Positions 44,543 to 53,199 of a stretch of DNA of 64,000 nt are shown one piece after another. The stretch is from positions 1-64,000 of the forward strand of contig JAJDNM010000132.1 in assembly GCA_022340665.1 (NCBI GenBank), written 5' to 3'. The position numbers and the translations under genes were made by a program. The first letter of the stretch is position 1. Every line of letters begins with the position of its first letter. Origin of the DNA: Acidobacteriota bacterium (GTDB lineage Bacteria > Acidobacteriota > Thermoanaerobaculia > Thermoanaerobaculales > Sulfomarinibacteraceae). A model generated the notes under the pieces. The model made no database searches, was not told where the DNA came from, and was given only the letters and a program-made list of their open reading frames with translations.

Positions 44543-46002
44543 CCGCTGGGCGGCAGGACCGATCCCGAGTGCTCGAACTTGACCGCCCGCTTGCCGTTGG
44601 TGCAGGCCATACACGCCGGCGCGGATTTGATCACATGTTCGACAAAGGTCTCCTCGGGCATGTAGTAGAGCGCGTCCACTCCGAGCTCCACCCGCACCTC
44701 TTCGACGTCACCGTTGAACCGTGCGCCAATGAGCTCGTTCTGGGTCGGGGTATTGATGCCCTGAAAACAGGAATCGATCACCATTGGCCAAAGGGTACCA
44801 AAATAGACCTTTTTCGCTCCAGCGGCACGGAAGGCTCGAACGATCCGGGTCGCGTTGGTGCCGCGAACGATGCTGTCGTCGACCAGAAAAATCGTGCGCC
44901 CCTCCACCGCTTTGGCGTCAACCCGGAAATCGAGCATCGCGGCCTCATCCCGCGCCTCTTGAGTCTCCTCCATGAAGATGCGACCGCCATAGCGATATTT
45001 CGATACCGGAGTCGCATACTGCAGGGCCGTGCTGTCGAGCTCCTTTTCGAGCTTCCTCGCGAAGGCCTCCGCGCCCGGAATCGGCGAATGCGGAATCGGG
45101 ACCACAAGGTCGATCTCTCGCACGAGGTCCGGCTGTTCGTCGAGCAGATACATGGCGAGCGTCCGGCCCGCCCGCCAGCGGAACGAACGGATGTTGTCGC
45201 CCATCATTTTTGACTCGACGTCGGCAAAGTAGATCAGCTCGAAGGCGCACGGGCGTGGATCGCGCTGAACGACGATGCGCTCTTCGATTTCGAGATCACG
45301 ATCGATGAACAACGCCGCACCGTGCGGCACGTGCTCTTCGACCTCGAACCCGTTCTGCTCCAATGCAAGAGTCTCGGAGGCGATCATCACGGCCTCGCGC
45401 CCGTTGCGTCGCCGGCGCCCGAGCACCATCGGCCGGAACCCGTGCGGATCGCGAAAGGCGCACAGACCGTGCTTGGTCGCCATCACGGTTGAATACGCAC
45501 CAGTGACCCGCTTCTGGCACTCCTCGACGGTGCGGAAAAAGAGTTCCTTTTCGCCAGCAGTGGGATCCAGACCTCGATGATGTTCCAGCCACAAACTGAA
45601 TACGCGGAGCAGCGCCTCGCCGTCGCAGTCGGCGGCCAGGGTCTGCGAGCGATTTCTCAGCTCGTCCTCGATCTGCGGCACGTTCGTGATATGACCGTTG
45701 TGAGCCAAGGCGATCGCCACCATCGGGTCGAAGAAGGGCTGCGCGTTGTCGGTCCCTCCACCGCCGAAGGTCTTGTACCGGGTATGGGCAATTCCGAGGT
45801 CGCCCCGAAGGTGGGCCAGGGGTTTGAAGATGTCGTCGGCGAGGCCCTCTCCCTTTTCGATGGATACTCTCCGACGCACCGGGTCGAACACGAAGAGGCC
45901 CGCATAGGCCGGCCCGCGATGTTGGAGAAAGTGCGCACCGTTGCCGAGGTCGCCCACAACAGTTCTTCCGTTATTGCTGATGACGCCAACGATGCCGCAC
46001 AT
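44539..46002 (-). CDS. purF: Amidophosphoribosyltransferase PurF
   Basis: A 487-residue first enzyme of purine synthesis; it makes phosphoribosylamine from PRPP and glutamine. The Ntn glutaminase domain begins with catalytic Cys2 (MCGIVGVISNNGRTVVGDLG), with LQHRGPAYAG (usually HRGQ). The phosphoribosyltransferase domain carries IFLVDDSIVRGTNATRIVRA. Start 46002 is fixed by the required Cys2 and a GGAGG 4 nt upstream. The C-terminus has a CMAC motif. The stop codon lies in a repeat arm. Confidence 0.94.
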   Translation of the reverse strand: MCGIVGVISNNGRTVVGDLGNGAHFLQHRGPAYAGLFVFDPVRRRVSIEKGEGLADDIFKPLAHLRGDLGIAHTRYKTFGGGGTDNAQPFFDPMVAIALAHNGHITNVPQIEDELRNRSQTLAADCDGEALLRVFSLWLEHHRGLDPTAGEKELFFRTVEECQKRVTGAYSTVMATKHGLCAFRDPHGFRPMVLGRRRRNGREAVMIASETLALEQNGFEVEEHVPHGAALFIDRDLEIEERIVVQRDPRPCAFELIYFADVESKMMGDNIRSFRWRAGRTLAMYLLDEQPDLVREIDLVVPIPHSPIPGAEAFARKLEKELDSTALQYATPVSKYRYGGRIFMEETQEARDEAAMLDFRVDAKAVEGRTIFLVDDSIVRGTNATRIVRAFRAAGAKKVYFGTLWPMVIDSCFQGINTPTQNELIGARFNGDVEEVRVELGVDALYYMPEETFVEHVIKSAPACMACTNGKRAVKFEHSGSVLPPSG

Positions 46003-46039
46003 CGGTCCTCCTTCGAGGCGCTCAATATAGAACAACTTT

Positions 46040-46238
46040 TTGGATTCTGAATTTTGACCGTCTCTCAAACCTGGACGCTCGATGCTCGATGCTGGAGGCT
46101 CGATGCTCAATCCTCGATTCAATAGATCGGCAAAATCCACCTTTGAATAGTCATAGCGTAAGCGGTTGGATCGAGTATCGAGGATCAAGCCTCGAGTATC
46201 GGAAGGGTCGGTCGAGAATCGGAAGGGTCGGTGGAAAA
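46040..46238. repeat. CTCGATGCTCGATGC / GAGTATCGAGGATC hairpin repeat
   Basis: Left arm of CTCGATG units (46078-46119) and right arm of GGATCGAGTATCGAGG and CTCGAGTATCGG units (46168-46203). A loop with TTCAATAGATCGGCAAAATC is followed by GGAAGGGTCGG repeats. It fills the gap between purF and the methyltransferase gene. Confidence 0.68.
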
Positions 46239-46242
46239 GCGG

Positions 46243-46998
46243 TCAAGAGCCTTGACGTTCGACCTCGCCGGTCATGGGAACGAATCGAACCGGGATCACA
46301 GACCGTTCGTCGAAGCCATCGGGAGTTCTGGTGATGACCCTCAGTTCCTGGTAGAAATCGCCAACCGGTATCACCATTTTCGCACCCACTGCGAGCTGCT
46401 CAAGCAGCGGATCCGGCACCCTTTCCGGCGCTGCGGTCACGATGATGCCGTCGAAGGGAGCCTCATCGGGCCAACCTCCGTATCCGTCTCCGCAACGGAC
46501 TTCAACTGAATCGAAACCGAGCTCGGTCAGTGTCTGCGCAGCACGTTCACACAGACGCGCTCGAATTTCGATGGAACGAACCGCGACGCCCATCTGTGCG
46601 AGAACAGCCGCCTGGTAACCGGAGCCGGTGCCGATCTCCAACACCTTGTCTCCCTCGCCGGTCTCGAGCAGTTCGGACATCAGAGCGACGATGTAGGGTT
46701 GAGAAATCGTCTGCGAGTCTCCGATTGGCAACGGAGAATCCTGATACGCGGCGTCGCGGTAGTTTTCCGGCACGAAGAGATGGCGCGGTACCGCCCGCAT
46801 GCTCTCGAGCACCAGCGGATCCTTGACACCGCGAGCCTCGATTTGCTGGCTCACCATGTTTTCGCGCTGCATGGTCCAATCCGGTTCCTCAGGCTTGTCG
46901 ACCTGCCTGGCGCGGGAATTACACGCTCCCACCGACACCATCACCAGCGAGACAGCGGTCGCCAGGAACAAACGACTCACGTGACCGCAACGTCCCAT
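46243..46998 (-). CDS. pcm: Exported protein-L-isoaspartate O-methyltransferase
   Basis: A 251-residue SAM-dependent enzyme that methylates isoaspartyl residues in damaged proteins. Motifs: MVSQQIEARGVKDPLVLESM, the QTISQPYIVALMSELL region and SAM-binding VLEIGTGSGYQAAVLAQMG. Unusually it has a signal peptide with lipobox (VMVSVGAC, Cys26), so it appears to be an exported lipoprotein. Start 46998 is supported by GGTGGAG 6 nt upstream. It is divergent from a Tat-exported asparaginase-family hydrolase. SAM supply outside the cytoplasm is unexplained. Confidence 0.9.
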   Translation of the reverse strand: MGRCGHVSRLFLATAVSLVMVSVGACNSRARQVDKPEEPDWTMQRENMVSQQIEARGVKDPLVLESMRAVPRHLFVPENYRDAAYQDSPLPIGDSQTISQPYIVALMSELLETGEGDKVLEIGTGSGYQAAVLAQMGVAVRSIEIRARLCERAAQTLTELGFDSVEVRCGDGYGGWPDEAPFDGIIVTAAPERVPDPLLEQLAVGAKMVIPVGDFYQELRVITRTPDGFDERSVIPVRFVPMTGEVERQGS

Positions 46999-47212
46999 CC
47001 GGATCTCCACCTTTCGTCGGGTCATCCTCCCAACTCCATTTCATGGTAATCCAGCCGGGTACGATTCACCATCATCACTACGGCAACGTTGTTTGCAACT
47101 CTCATGCCGAGATACGGCTCTGAATCCAGCCCACGGCTCCCCGGTCGTTTATCGGACTGTCGAGCGAGCATCGATTCTCACCTCCTTGACATGCCGCCAC
47201 GCTGCAGCCACC

Positions 47213-48349
47213 ATGTCCATCATGAGAAAAGACAATTGCACGAGCAGTTCCGAACCCACCGAGAACGATTTCACCCGGCGCGAGGCGATCGCGGTCGGCA
47301 CGGCTGCAGCAGCGGCGATTTCGGCCGCAACGGCATTCCCGGCACGAGCGAGCGAATCTGGGATTGAGCCGGTCGCGGTGGCCTCAAAGAACGGTGTCGA
47401 GGCTGTGCGTCTCGCGGTCGAGCGCATGCAGGCCGGAGTCTCACCGGTTGAAGCCGCCGTGAAAGGCGTGTCTGTCGTCGAGGCCGACCCCGAGGACACC
47501 AGCGTCGGTTACGGCGGATTGCCAAACTCCGAGGGTGTCGTCCAACTCGATGCCTGCTGTATGGACGGACCGACGATGAGAGCCGGCGCAGTGGCGGCCC
47601 TCGAGGGATACATGCATCCCGCCCAGGTTGCCTTCGAAATCATGCGCCGCACAACCCGGGTGCTTCTGGTCGGTCAAGGCGCCGCTGGTTTCGCCAAAAG
47701 CCTCGGATTCCCGGAGGAAAACCTCCTTACCGAGCGTGCCCGCAAGATATGGCTCTACTGGAAGGGCCAGATGTCCGGTGTCGACGACTGGATCACACCG
47801 CCCGCGTTGACCGAAGATCCAGACGTCAGGCGATTCATCGAAAAGAACGGAGAGATTCGCCCGACTGGAACCATCAACCTCTGCGCCGTGAATCGAAACG
47901 GCGATCTCGGCGGCACCACGACGACATCCGGTCTGGCGTTCAAAATCCCGGGAAGGGTCGGCGACTCGCCACTGATCGGTGCCGGGCTCTTTGTCGACAA
48001 TGAGATCGGAGCGGCCGGCTCCACCGGCCGAGGAGAGTCGGTGATCCAGATCTCGGGAGCTCATACGGTCGTCGAACTGATGCGAGCGGGGCAATCGCCC
48101 AGTGACGCCTGTCTTGGCGCCCTCGATCGACTGGTGCGGGCAACCCGGGTCCCGTACCTGCTCGACGGCGAGGGTCGGCCGAATTTCGACGTCAAATTCT
48201 ACGCCGTCAACCGGGCGGGAGAGGCGGCCGGCGCCGCCATCTGGGCGGGCGCCGAATACGCACTTTGCCGCGGAGGTGAGAAAGCACGTCTGATGCCGTG
48301 CGACTCGCTCTACCCGACGAAAGCCCCTTGGAGACGAGACGCCAAGTAA
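47213..48349 (+). CDS. Tat-exported N4-glycosylasparaginase/isoaspartyl peptidase family hydrolase
   Basis: A 378-residue Ntn hydrolase precursor. The Tat signal is at residues about 20-45 (FTRREAIAVGTAAAAAISA, ending FPARA). The alpha part shows the family pattern DPEDTSVGYGGLPNSEGVVQ and LDACCMDGPTMRAGAVAAL. Autoproteolysis is expected before nucleophile Thr220 (RPTG|TINLCAVN), followed by GTTTTSGLAFKIPGRVGDSP and IGAGLFVDNEIGAAGSTGRGE. It could be a glycosylasparaginase or an isoaspartyl aminopeptidase; the pattern is closer to the first. ATG 47222 is an alternative start. Confidence 0.92.
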   Translation: MSIMRKDNCTSSSEPTENDFTRREAIAVGTAAAAAISAATAFPARASESGIEPVAVASKNGVEAVRLAVERMQAGVSPVEAAVKGVSVVEADPEDTSVGYGGLPNSEGVVQLDACCMDGPTMRAGAVAALEGYMHPAQVAFEIMRRTTRVLLVGQGAAGFAKSLGFPEENLLTERARKIWLYWKGQMSGVDDWITPPALTEDPDVRRFIEKNGEIRPTGTINLCAVNRNGDLGGTTTTSGLAFKIPGRVGDSPLIGAGLFVDNEIGAAGSTGRGESVIQISGAHTVVELMRAGQSPSDACLGALDRLVRATRVPYLLDGEGRPNFDVKFYAVNRAGEAAGAAIWAGAEYALCRGGEKARLMPCDSLYPTKAPWRRDAK

Positions 48350-48414
48350 CTGTCCTCTTTCGAGGACGCCTCCCAGATCAGCGAGGACGCTTCCCCGCCA
48401 CAGAGAGAAGGGAC

Positions 48415-48479
48415 AGAGGAGAAAAGGAGCGGAGGGGCCACCCACCCCCTACCCTACCCCTTTTCTCCTTTTCTCCTCT
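48415..48479. repeat. AGGAGAAAAGGAG / CTCCTTTTCTCCT hairpin repeat
   Basis: 23-bp arms at 48415-48437 and 48457-48479; the outer 15 bp (AGAGGAGAAAAGGAG) pair perfectly and the remaining 8 partly. The 19-nt loop is CCACCCACCCCCTACCCTA. It stands between two genes on the plus strand, and the strand-specific C-rich loop repeats the family core. Confidence 0.8.
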
Positions 48480-48588
48480 ACATTTCCGGCGAATGGCGTT
48501 TGGCTGACGACTCCACATTTCCTCGCTGGCACGGGCATTGCTGTCTTCAGCGGCAACGGTGGCAACGAGAGCCATCGGGGAGGCAGTC

Positions 48589-50055
48589 ATGAGATACCAC
48601 CGACGGAACGCTATTCTCGCAACTCTTGTCGCTTTGATCGCGGTCGGGACGGCTCCGCCGGTCGAAGGGAGCGGTTTCGGTGTCCACCTGGGAGGCGGCG
48701 GTTTTGGCGTGTCGGTGGGCTTCGGTGATTGGGGAATCTACACCAGATCGTGGGCCGATCCCTATTGGTCGATCGACTTCCACGCCGCCCTCTCGGGTTA
48801 CGGCCGGTGGGTCTGGGTGGATGGCCTTGGCCGCGTTTGGAGGCCCTGGGTCACGACCTCCTGGCGTCCCTACACATATGGCCGGTGGGTCTCCACCGAC
48901 TTCGGCCTGACCTGGGTGTCGTATGAACCCTGGGGCTACATCCCTCACCACTACGGAAACTGGGCCTACAGCTCTTTCGGCTGGGTGTGGGTACCCGGTT
49001 ATGATTACTCCTGCGCGAATGTGGTCTGGGTCGGTTCCGCCCACTACGTCGGCTGGTATGCGCGGCCACCGGTGGGCTGGAGCCACGCCGCTCACGGCTT
49101 CCGTCACGGCTACACATACGGCCATCGGGACGGTTACGTCAGCGGATACCGCAGTGGCTACGCTGACGGCTGGTACGACGCCCGTTACGGCACCTTTGTC
49201 GGCTGGAAAGACCTCGGGACCGACAACGTATCCCGCCATGCGGTCGCCCACAAGGTGGCGTCGCGGAACCACCTCGAAGCTTTGAAGGGCAGCCCGACCA
49301 GCTCCGAAATCCGGCGTCGAGGCGCGCCGGAAATCTCCAGAACACGGCTGTCCCGGAGAACGGCGACGATGGACGGGCGCAAGATCACGATTGCCCGCCC
49401 CGAGGGCATGGCGACGAGCATCGAGCGTCACGCTACCGACACCGTCGGTCGGGCGCTCTCGGAAGACGCGCGCACCCGGCGTCAGCCCCTGGTCCGGCCG
49501 CGGTCCCAGACGGCTGTCGCGAAAACGGGTCAGCTGACACGCGAGGACGGTTCTCGAGAAAGACTTTCAAAGCCGAGCGTTCATCCGCCCCGGGTCGCAC
49601 CCTCATCGCGCACCGAGCGATCCAGCCGCTCGACGTCGGCCGCCAAAACCCGGTCGTTGCGGAGTGCGACTCTGAAAAACGAGGCTCGGGCTCCAGGCTC
49701 GCCATCCATCTCGCGTTCGCGCAACTCGGAAGTTGATCTCCGCCGATCCAACAATCGGTCAGCCCCTGCGGAAACCCGACAACTTCGGAGTGTTTCTGCC
49801 AGCCAAAAACGTGCGACCAGCGCCACCTCCAAGAGCCGGCGGGTGCGCACGTCGCCGGAAGCGGCGACCTCGCAGCGGTCACGATTGCGCTCGAAGGTCG
49901 TCGATACTTCGAGCCGCCGAACCTCAGCAGCAACGACCCGTAACATCGAATCGAAACGTGTCCGCGCAAAGGGAGAACGGTCGGCCTCTGCTCGTACGAG
50001 GCCCGTGCCTGACGAGAAACCAAGGAGAGTGTCTGCGCAGCGGCGGAGGCGCTGA
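48589..50055 (+). CDS. Exported DUF6600-type protein with long basic tail
   Basis: A 488-residue protein with a signal peptide (ILATLVALIAVGTAPPVEGS, ending near residue 29). The domain at about 30-175 has repeated Trp/Tyr/Gly motifs (LSGYGRWVWVDGLGRVWRPW, WRPYTYGRWVSTDFGLTWV, SSFGWVWVPGYDYSCANVVW) typical of DUF6600 proteins. Residues about 215-488 are extremely rich in Arg, Ser, Thr and Lys with no hydrophobic core (for example SKSRRVRTSPEAATS). The tail is probably disordered and binds anionic cell-surface polymers. GGAGG 5-6 nt upstream sets the start. Confidence 0.78.
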   Translation: MRYHRRNAILATLVALIAVGTAPPVEGSGFGVHLGGGGFGVSVGFGDWGIYTRSWADPYWSIDFHAALSGYGRWVWVDGLGRVWRPWVTTSWRPYTYGRWVSTDFGLTWVSYEPWGYIPHHYGNWAYSSFGWVWVPGYDYSCANVVWVGSAHYVGWYARPPVGWSHAAHGFRHGYTYGHRDGYVSGYRSGYADGWYDARYGTFVGWKDLGTDNVSRHAVAHKVASRNHLEALKGSPTSSEIRRRGAPEISRTRLSRRTATMDGRKITIARPEGMATSIERHATDTVGRALSEDARTRRQPLVRPRSQTAVAKTGQLTREDGSRERLSKPSVHPPRVAPSSRTERSSRSTSAAKTRSLRSATLKNEARAPGSPSISRSRNSEVDLRRSNNRSAPAETRQLRSVSASQKRATSATSKSRRVRTSPEAATSQRSRLRSKVVDTSSRRTSAATTRNIESKRVRAKGERSASARTRPVPDEKPRRVSAQRRRR

Positions 50056-50104
50056 ACATCACCATCGGGCGGGGCGGCAATCGGCCGCCCCGCCCACCCC
50101 ACTT

Positions 50105-50318
50105 GATGAATTCTGGATTTGGGATTTGGGATTTTCCTGATCCGGTAATCGCCGCACGATGCTGGATGCTGGATGCTGGATGCAACAAATCGAAGTTCGT
50201 CCGATTGAATTTTCAAGGGAGGGTAGGCGGATCCAGGATCTAGCATCTCGTATCCAGAATCGGGCGAAACCCCCAATTCCAAAAATCCTCATTCCTCATT
50301 CCGAATTCCGAGTTCGTA
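50105..50318. repeat. Nested hairpin repeat: GGATTTGGGATTT outer, GATGCTG inner arms
   Basis: Outer arms: TTCTGGATTTGGGATTTGGG (50110-50129) against CCCAATTCCAAAAATCCTC and TTCCTCATTCCGAATTCC (50272-50309). Inner arms: GATGCTGGATGCTGGATGC (50158-50184) against GGATCCAGGATCTAGCATC and GTATCCAG (50229-50257). The inner loop shares CAACAAATCGA...TTGAATTTTCAAGGG with 35600-35637. The gap holds no gene. Confidence 0.72.
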
Positions 50319-50327
50319 TTTTCCCCG

Positions 50328-50336
50328 TGCTAGCAT
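50328..50336 (+). promoter_or_regulatory. Extended -10 box for the leaderless TPR-protein operon
   Basis: TGCTAGCAT ends exactly 6 nt before ATG 50343. No Shine-Dalgarno sequence. Confidence 0.48.
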
Positions 50337-50342
50337 GCCGCA

Positions 50343-51413
50343 ATGGGTGACAGCTCCGACTCGGTGCGAAAAGAGGTCGAGCGATCTCTCGAACGGTGTC
50401 TGGAGTGGAGCCGACTCGGGCGCCACCGAAGGGTCGTCACCGAGGTCGACCGAAGACTCCGGACACTCCCGGATCTCCCGCAACTCGAGGCCACCCTGCT
50501 CATCTGGAAGGCTCAGGCGCTTCTGGCAATGGGATTCCCGGACGAAGCGCTCTCACCGGCGGCACGATCGTGGGAGCTCGAACCATCCCCGCACGCCTGC
50601 CATCTCCAATCGAACGCGCTCGAAGCCATCGGAGACCTGGACGGATCAGAAGACCTGCTTCGAATGGGTCGACGAATCTTCCCGAAAGCGGCACATTTGC
50701 CGGTCCAACTTGCGGTGATCCTTTCGGATCAGGGACGCTTCCCCGAGGCCCTCGACGTCCTCGAGGATATCGAAATCGATGATCGGATTCCCGAAGACCT
50801 TCAAGTTTTTCTCTTTGGCATGCGCTCGAACCTGCTCGCGGCCATGGGTCGCTGGGCGGAGGCGGAAGAAGCGCTCCACGAAGGACTCGGATCTCACCCG
50901 GAGTGCCGCGTGTTGGAAGATGCCCGGGATGCCCTGCAGCACGCGAGGAAACGAGCTCGTGCAGTGGACGAGCTGGTGACATCCTGGAGCAGGGGAATGG
51001 ATGAACTTGATGGGTCAGCCTGCGAGTTCGACGAAGCGATCCTGCGATGCGGAGCGGTGAACGAGCTACCGGAACTCGTGACCCTTGCCGCCCGGCGGCT
51101 GTGGCGCGCCTTCATCGAGCAGGAGCAACCCAGACTGCAGGCACCCGACCCTTGGAGCGCGGCGCTTATTCTGGCGATCCTCGAACTCGACGAATGCCGG
51201 CCGTCCATTGCGATGATCGCTCGTTCCGTCGGCAGCAGTCCGTCCAGCGTTGGAACAGCGTTGTCGAGGTTGCGTGCATTTTTGTCGTCCCTGGATCCCG
51301 AGTTCCGGATGCGCGCGTTCGCAGCGAACAAGAACCCACGGCTGGACGGTCTCCCGTCGACGCCGCGATTCAAAGAAAGGCCTGCCGATGTCGTACCCTT
51401 CCCGGAGCACTGA
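50343..51413 (+). CDS. TPR-repeat protein with C-terminal HTH-like region
   Basis: A 356-residue cytosolic protein. Residues about 10-205 form helical pairs with TPR spacing (LIWKAQALLAMGFPDEALSP, LQSNALEAIGDLDGSEDLLR, MRSNLLAAMGRWAEAEEALH). The C-terminal part contains a possible helix-turn-helix (SIAMIARSVGSSPSSVGTAL followed by SRLRAFL), suggesting DNA binding or sigma-factor-like contacts. The following DUF4097 gene starts 1 nt after its stop, so the TPR protein may regulate or scaffold the exported beta proteins. Confidence 0.7.
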   Translation: MGDSSDSVRKEVERSLERCLEWSRLGRHRRVVTEVDRRLRTLPDLPQLEATLLIWKAQALLAMGFPDEALSPAARSWELEPSPHACHLQSNALEAIGDLDGSEDLLRMGRRIFPKAAHLPVQLAVILSDQGRFPEALDVLEDIEIDDRIPEDLQVFLFGMRSNLLAAMGRWAEAEEALHEGLGSHPECRVLEDARDALQHARKRARAVDELVTSWSRGMDELDGSACEFDEAILRCGAVNELPELVTLAARRLWRAFIEQEQPRLQAPDPWSAALILAILELDECRPSIAMIARSVGSSPSSVGTALSRLRAFLSSLDPEFRMRAFAANKNPRLDGLPSTPRFKERPADVVPFPEH

Positions 51414-51414
51414 C

Positions 51415-52386
51415 ATGTCCCAGCGACTGACGTCACGCTGCCTTCCTACAGCTCTCGTTTGCCTCATGGGCACCCTGCTTTTTCAGGCTCCGGTGGGTGC
51501 GGCGCAACGGGACCACAGCGCGAGCGAACGATTCCCGTCGGCTGCGGCGAAGCACGTCGAGGTCGACGTGGGGAGCCTGGATGTGCGGCTACGAACAGCA
51601 GACCTCACTCAGATCGAAGCGGACGTAAGGCTCCATATAGGCGGCACCGGAGAAGAAAAGGCCGAACGGTGGATCGAGAATCACACCCCCTCGTTCACCG
51701 ATTCGGAAGACCATCTGCACATCACGGTCGAGCCTGCAAAGACCGGCTTCCTCGGTTTCGGGAGTCTCTCGGCCAGCGCACGCCTTTTCCTCCTCACGCC
51801 TGGCGACATCGTCCCCGACATCACCACGACCAGCGGGAGCATTCTGGTTCACGGCGATTTTCCAAATGCGCGTCCCCTTCATCTGCGATCATCGACCGGT
51901 GACGTGGACTTGACTGGAGCGGCACGATCGCTGGATTTCAGATCATCGGCGGGAGACGCCAGAATCGAGGTCATCCGCCCTCTAGAATCGATCACGGCTC
52001 GAACCGCCTCAGGTGACGTCAGCCTGACCGGCGGAGCACAGAGAGCGCGTGTGGACACGGCCTCAGGCCGGATCTGGCTCGAAAACCTTTCGGGTGATGT
52101 CGAGGTCAGTACTTCGACCGCGAAGATTACACTCAGCTGGGACCGCCTCGAACCCGATGCAATGGTGCGAGTCCGGTCTTCATCCGGCCGCGTCCAGCTC
52201 ATCGTTCCGGATGGAGTCCGCCCACGGGGATCGCTGACCACCACCACCGGGTCGGTCCGTAGCGAGTTCCCGGGAGAGGTCACCGAAGGCGGCACGACGC
52301 TTCGTCTTGCCGGCGACGGCCCCGTCTTCGACGTCGAAACCGCCTCGGGAGAGATTCAACTGACCGTTGGCGAGGCCTGGGACTGA
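51415..52386 (+). CDS. Exported DUF4097 beta-repeat protein
   Basis: A 323-residue protein with signal peptide (LPTALVCLMGTLLFQAPVGA). The mature part is a DUF4097-type right-handed beta structure with repeated S[ST][ST]GDV/SGxI steps: TTSGSILVHGD, SSTGDVDLTG, SSAGDARIEV, TASGDVSLTGG, TASGRIWLEN, TTTGSVRSEF and TASGEIQLTV. GGAG 7 nt upstream sets the start. Such proteins are often anti-sigma-linked or adhesin-like; no catalytic motif is seen. It pairs with the next gene. Confidence 0.85.
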   Translation: MSQRLTSRCLPTALVCLMGTLLFQAPVGAAQRDHSASERFPSAAAKHVEVDVGSLDVRLRTADLTQIEADVRLHIGGTGEEKAERWIENHTPSFTDSEDHLHITVEPAKTGFLGFGSLSASARLFLLTPGDIVPDITTTSGSILVHGDFPNARPLHLRSSTGDVDLTGAARSLDFRSSAGDARIEVIRPLESITARTASGDVSLTGGAQRARVDTASGRIWLENLSGDVEVSTSTAKITLSWDRLEPDAMVRVRSSSGRVQLIVPDGVRPRGSLTTTTGSVRSEFPGEVTEGGTTLRLAGDGPVFDVETASGEIQLTVGEAWD

Positions 52387-52485
52387 TCAGAATTCCCGCG
52401 GAATCTTCAGATCGACCTCGAACTTTTTTTCAGAAATCGCGTTCTATTATGTGAGCCGCGCTGGCGGCAAGAGAGGTGTCCGACG

Positions 52486-53190
52486 ATGAAGAAACTCGCA
52501 CTGATGATGTCGATTGTGTTCGTTTTCGCGCTATCCGCCGACGCCGCGGGTCCGAAAACCCTGACACGGACCATCGAAGGCGGAGATATTGGGTTTTTGA
52601 AGCTCGACAGCGGAATCGGAGACATCACGATAACCGCCAATACCGATCAGAAGGACATCGCAATCGAGGTCATCCTGACGCCCCGTCGGGGAGGCTTTTT
52701 CTCATCCAAACGTCAGGCCGAGAGAGATGTCGATGCCGCGACCTTGGAAGCGGTGGTAGAGAAAGACCGTCTCAGTCTTTGGATCGAGTCGTCTGAAGAC
52801 AAGGAGGACCGGCGTTTCGAGGAACAGTGGAACATCACGGTACCGGCTCGTCTGAAGATCCGGCTCGACCATGGTGTCGGCGACATCGAGGTTGACGGAG
52901 TTGTCGCCGGCGTGGAGCTCGACTCCGGTGTCGGAGACGTGGCAATCGAGGTTCCAGAGGGCAATGTGAACGTCGATCTCGGAGTCGGAACGGCGGTGGT
53001 TCGCGCACCGGCCATGGCATACGGTGCCGCAGAAGCCGCGGGAGGCGTCGGTGACGCACGCCTCACCGTCCACGGAAAAAAGGTCGACGGCGGAGGGTTC
53101 ATCGCCAAAGCGGCCTCTTGGACCGGAGACGGCAGCTATCGTATCCAGGTCTCGGTCGGCGTCGGAGATGCCATCATCAAACTCGACTGA
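52486..53190 (+). CDS. Exported DUF4097-like beta-repeat protein (paralogue)
   Basis: A 234-residue protein with signal peptide (KKLALMMSIVFVFALSADAA). The core carries repeated GVGD/GIGD steps (DSGIGDITITA, DHGVGDIEVDG, DSGVGDVAIEV, VGVGDAIIKLD), a variant of the SGD steps of the preceding protein. A Lys/Glu-rich segment with SSKRQAERDVDAATL lies in between. It is 99 bp after its paralogue, probably in the same transcript or with a TATTAT box at 52445-52450. No enzyme motif. Confidence 0.82.
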   Translation: MKKLALMMSIVFVFALSADAAGPKTLTRTIEGGDIGFLKLDSGIGDITITANTDQKDIAIEVILTPRRGGFFSSKRQAERDVDAATLEAVVEKDRLSLWIESSEDKEDRRFEEQWNITVPARLKIRLDHGVGDIEVDGVVAGVELDSGVGDVAIEVPEGNVNVDLGVGTAVVRAPAMAYGAAEAAGGVGDARLTVHGKKVDGGGFIAKAASWTGDGSYRIQVSVGVGDAIIKLD

Positions 53191-53199
53191 CGAACCCTG

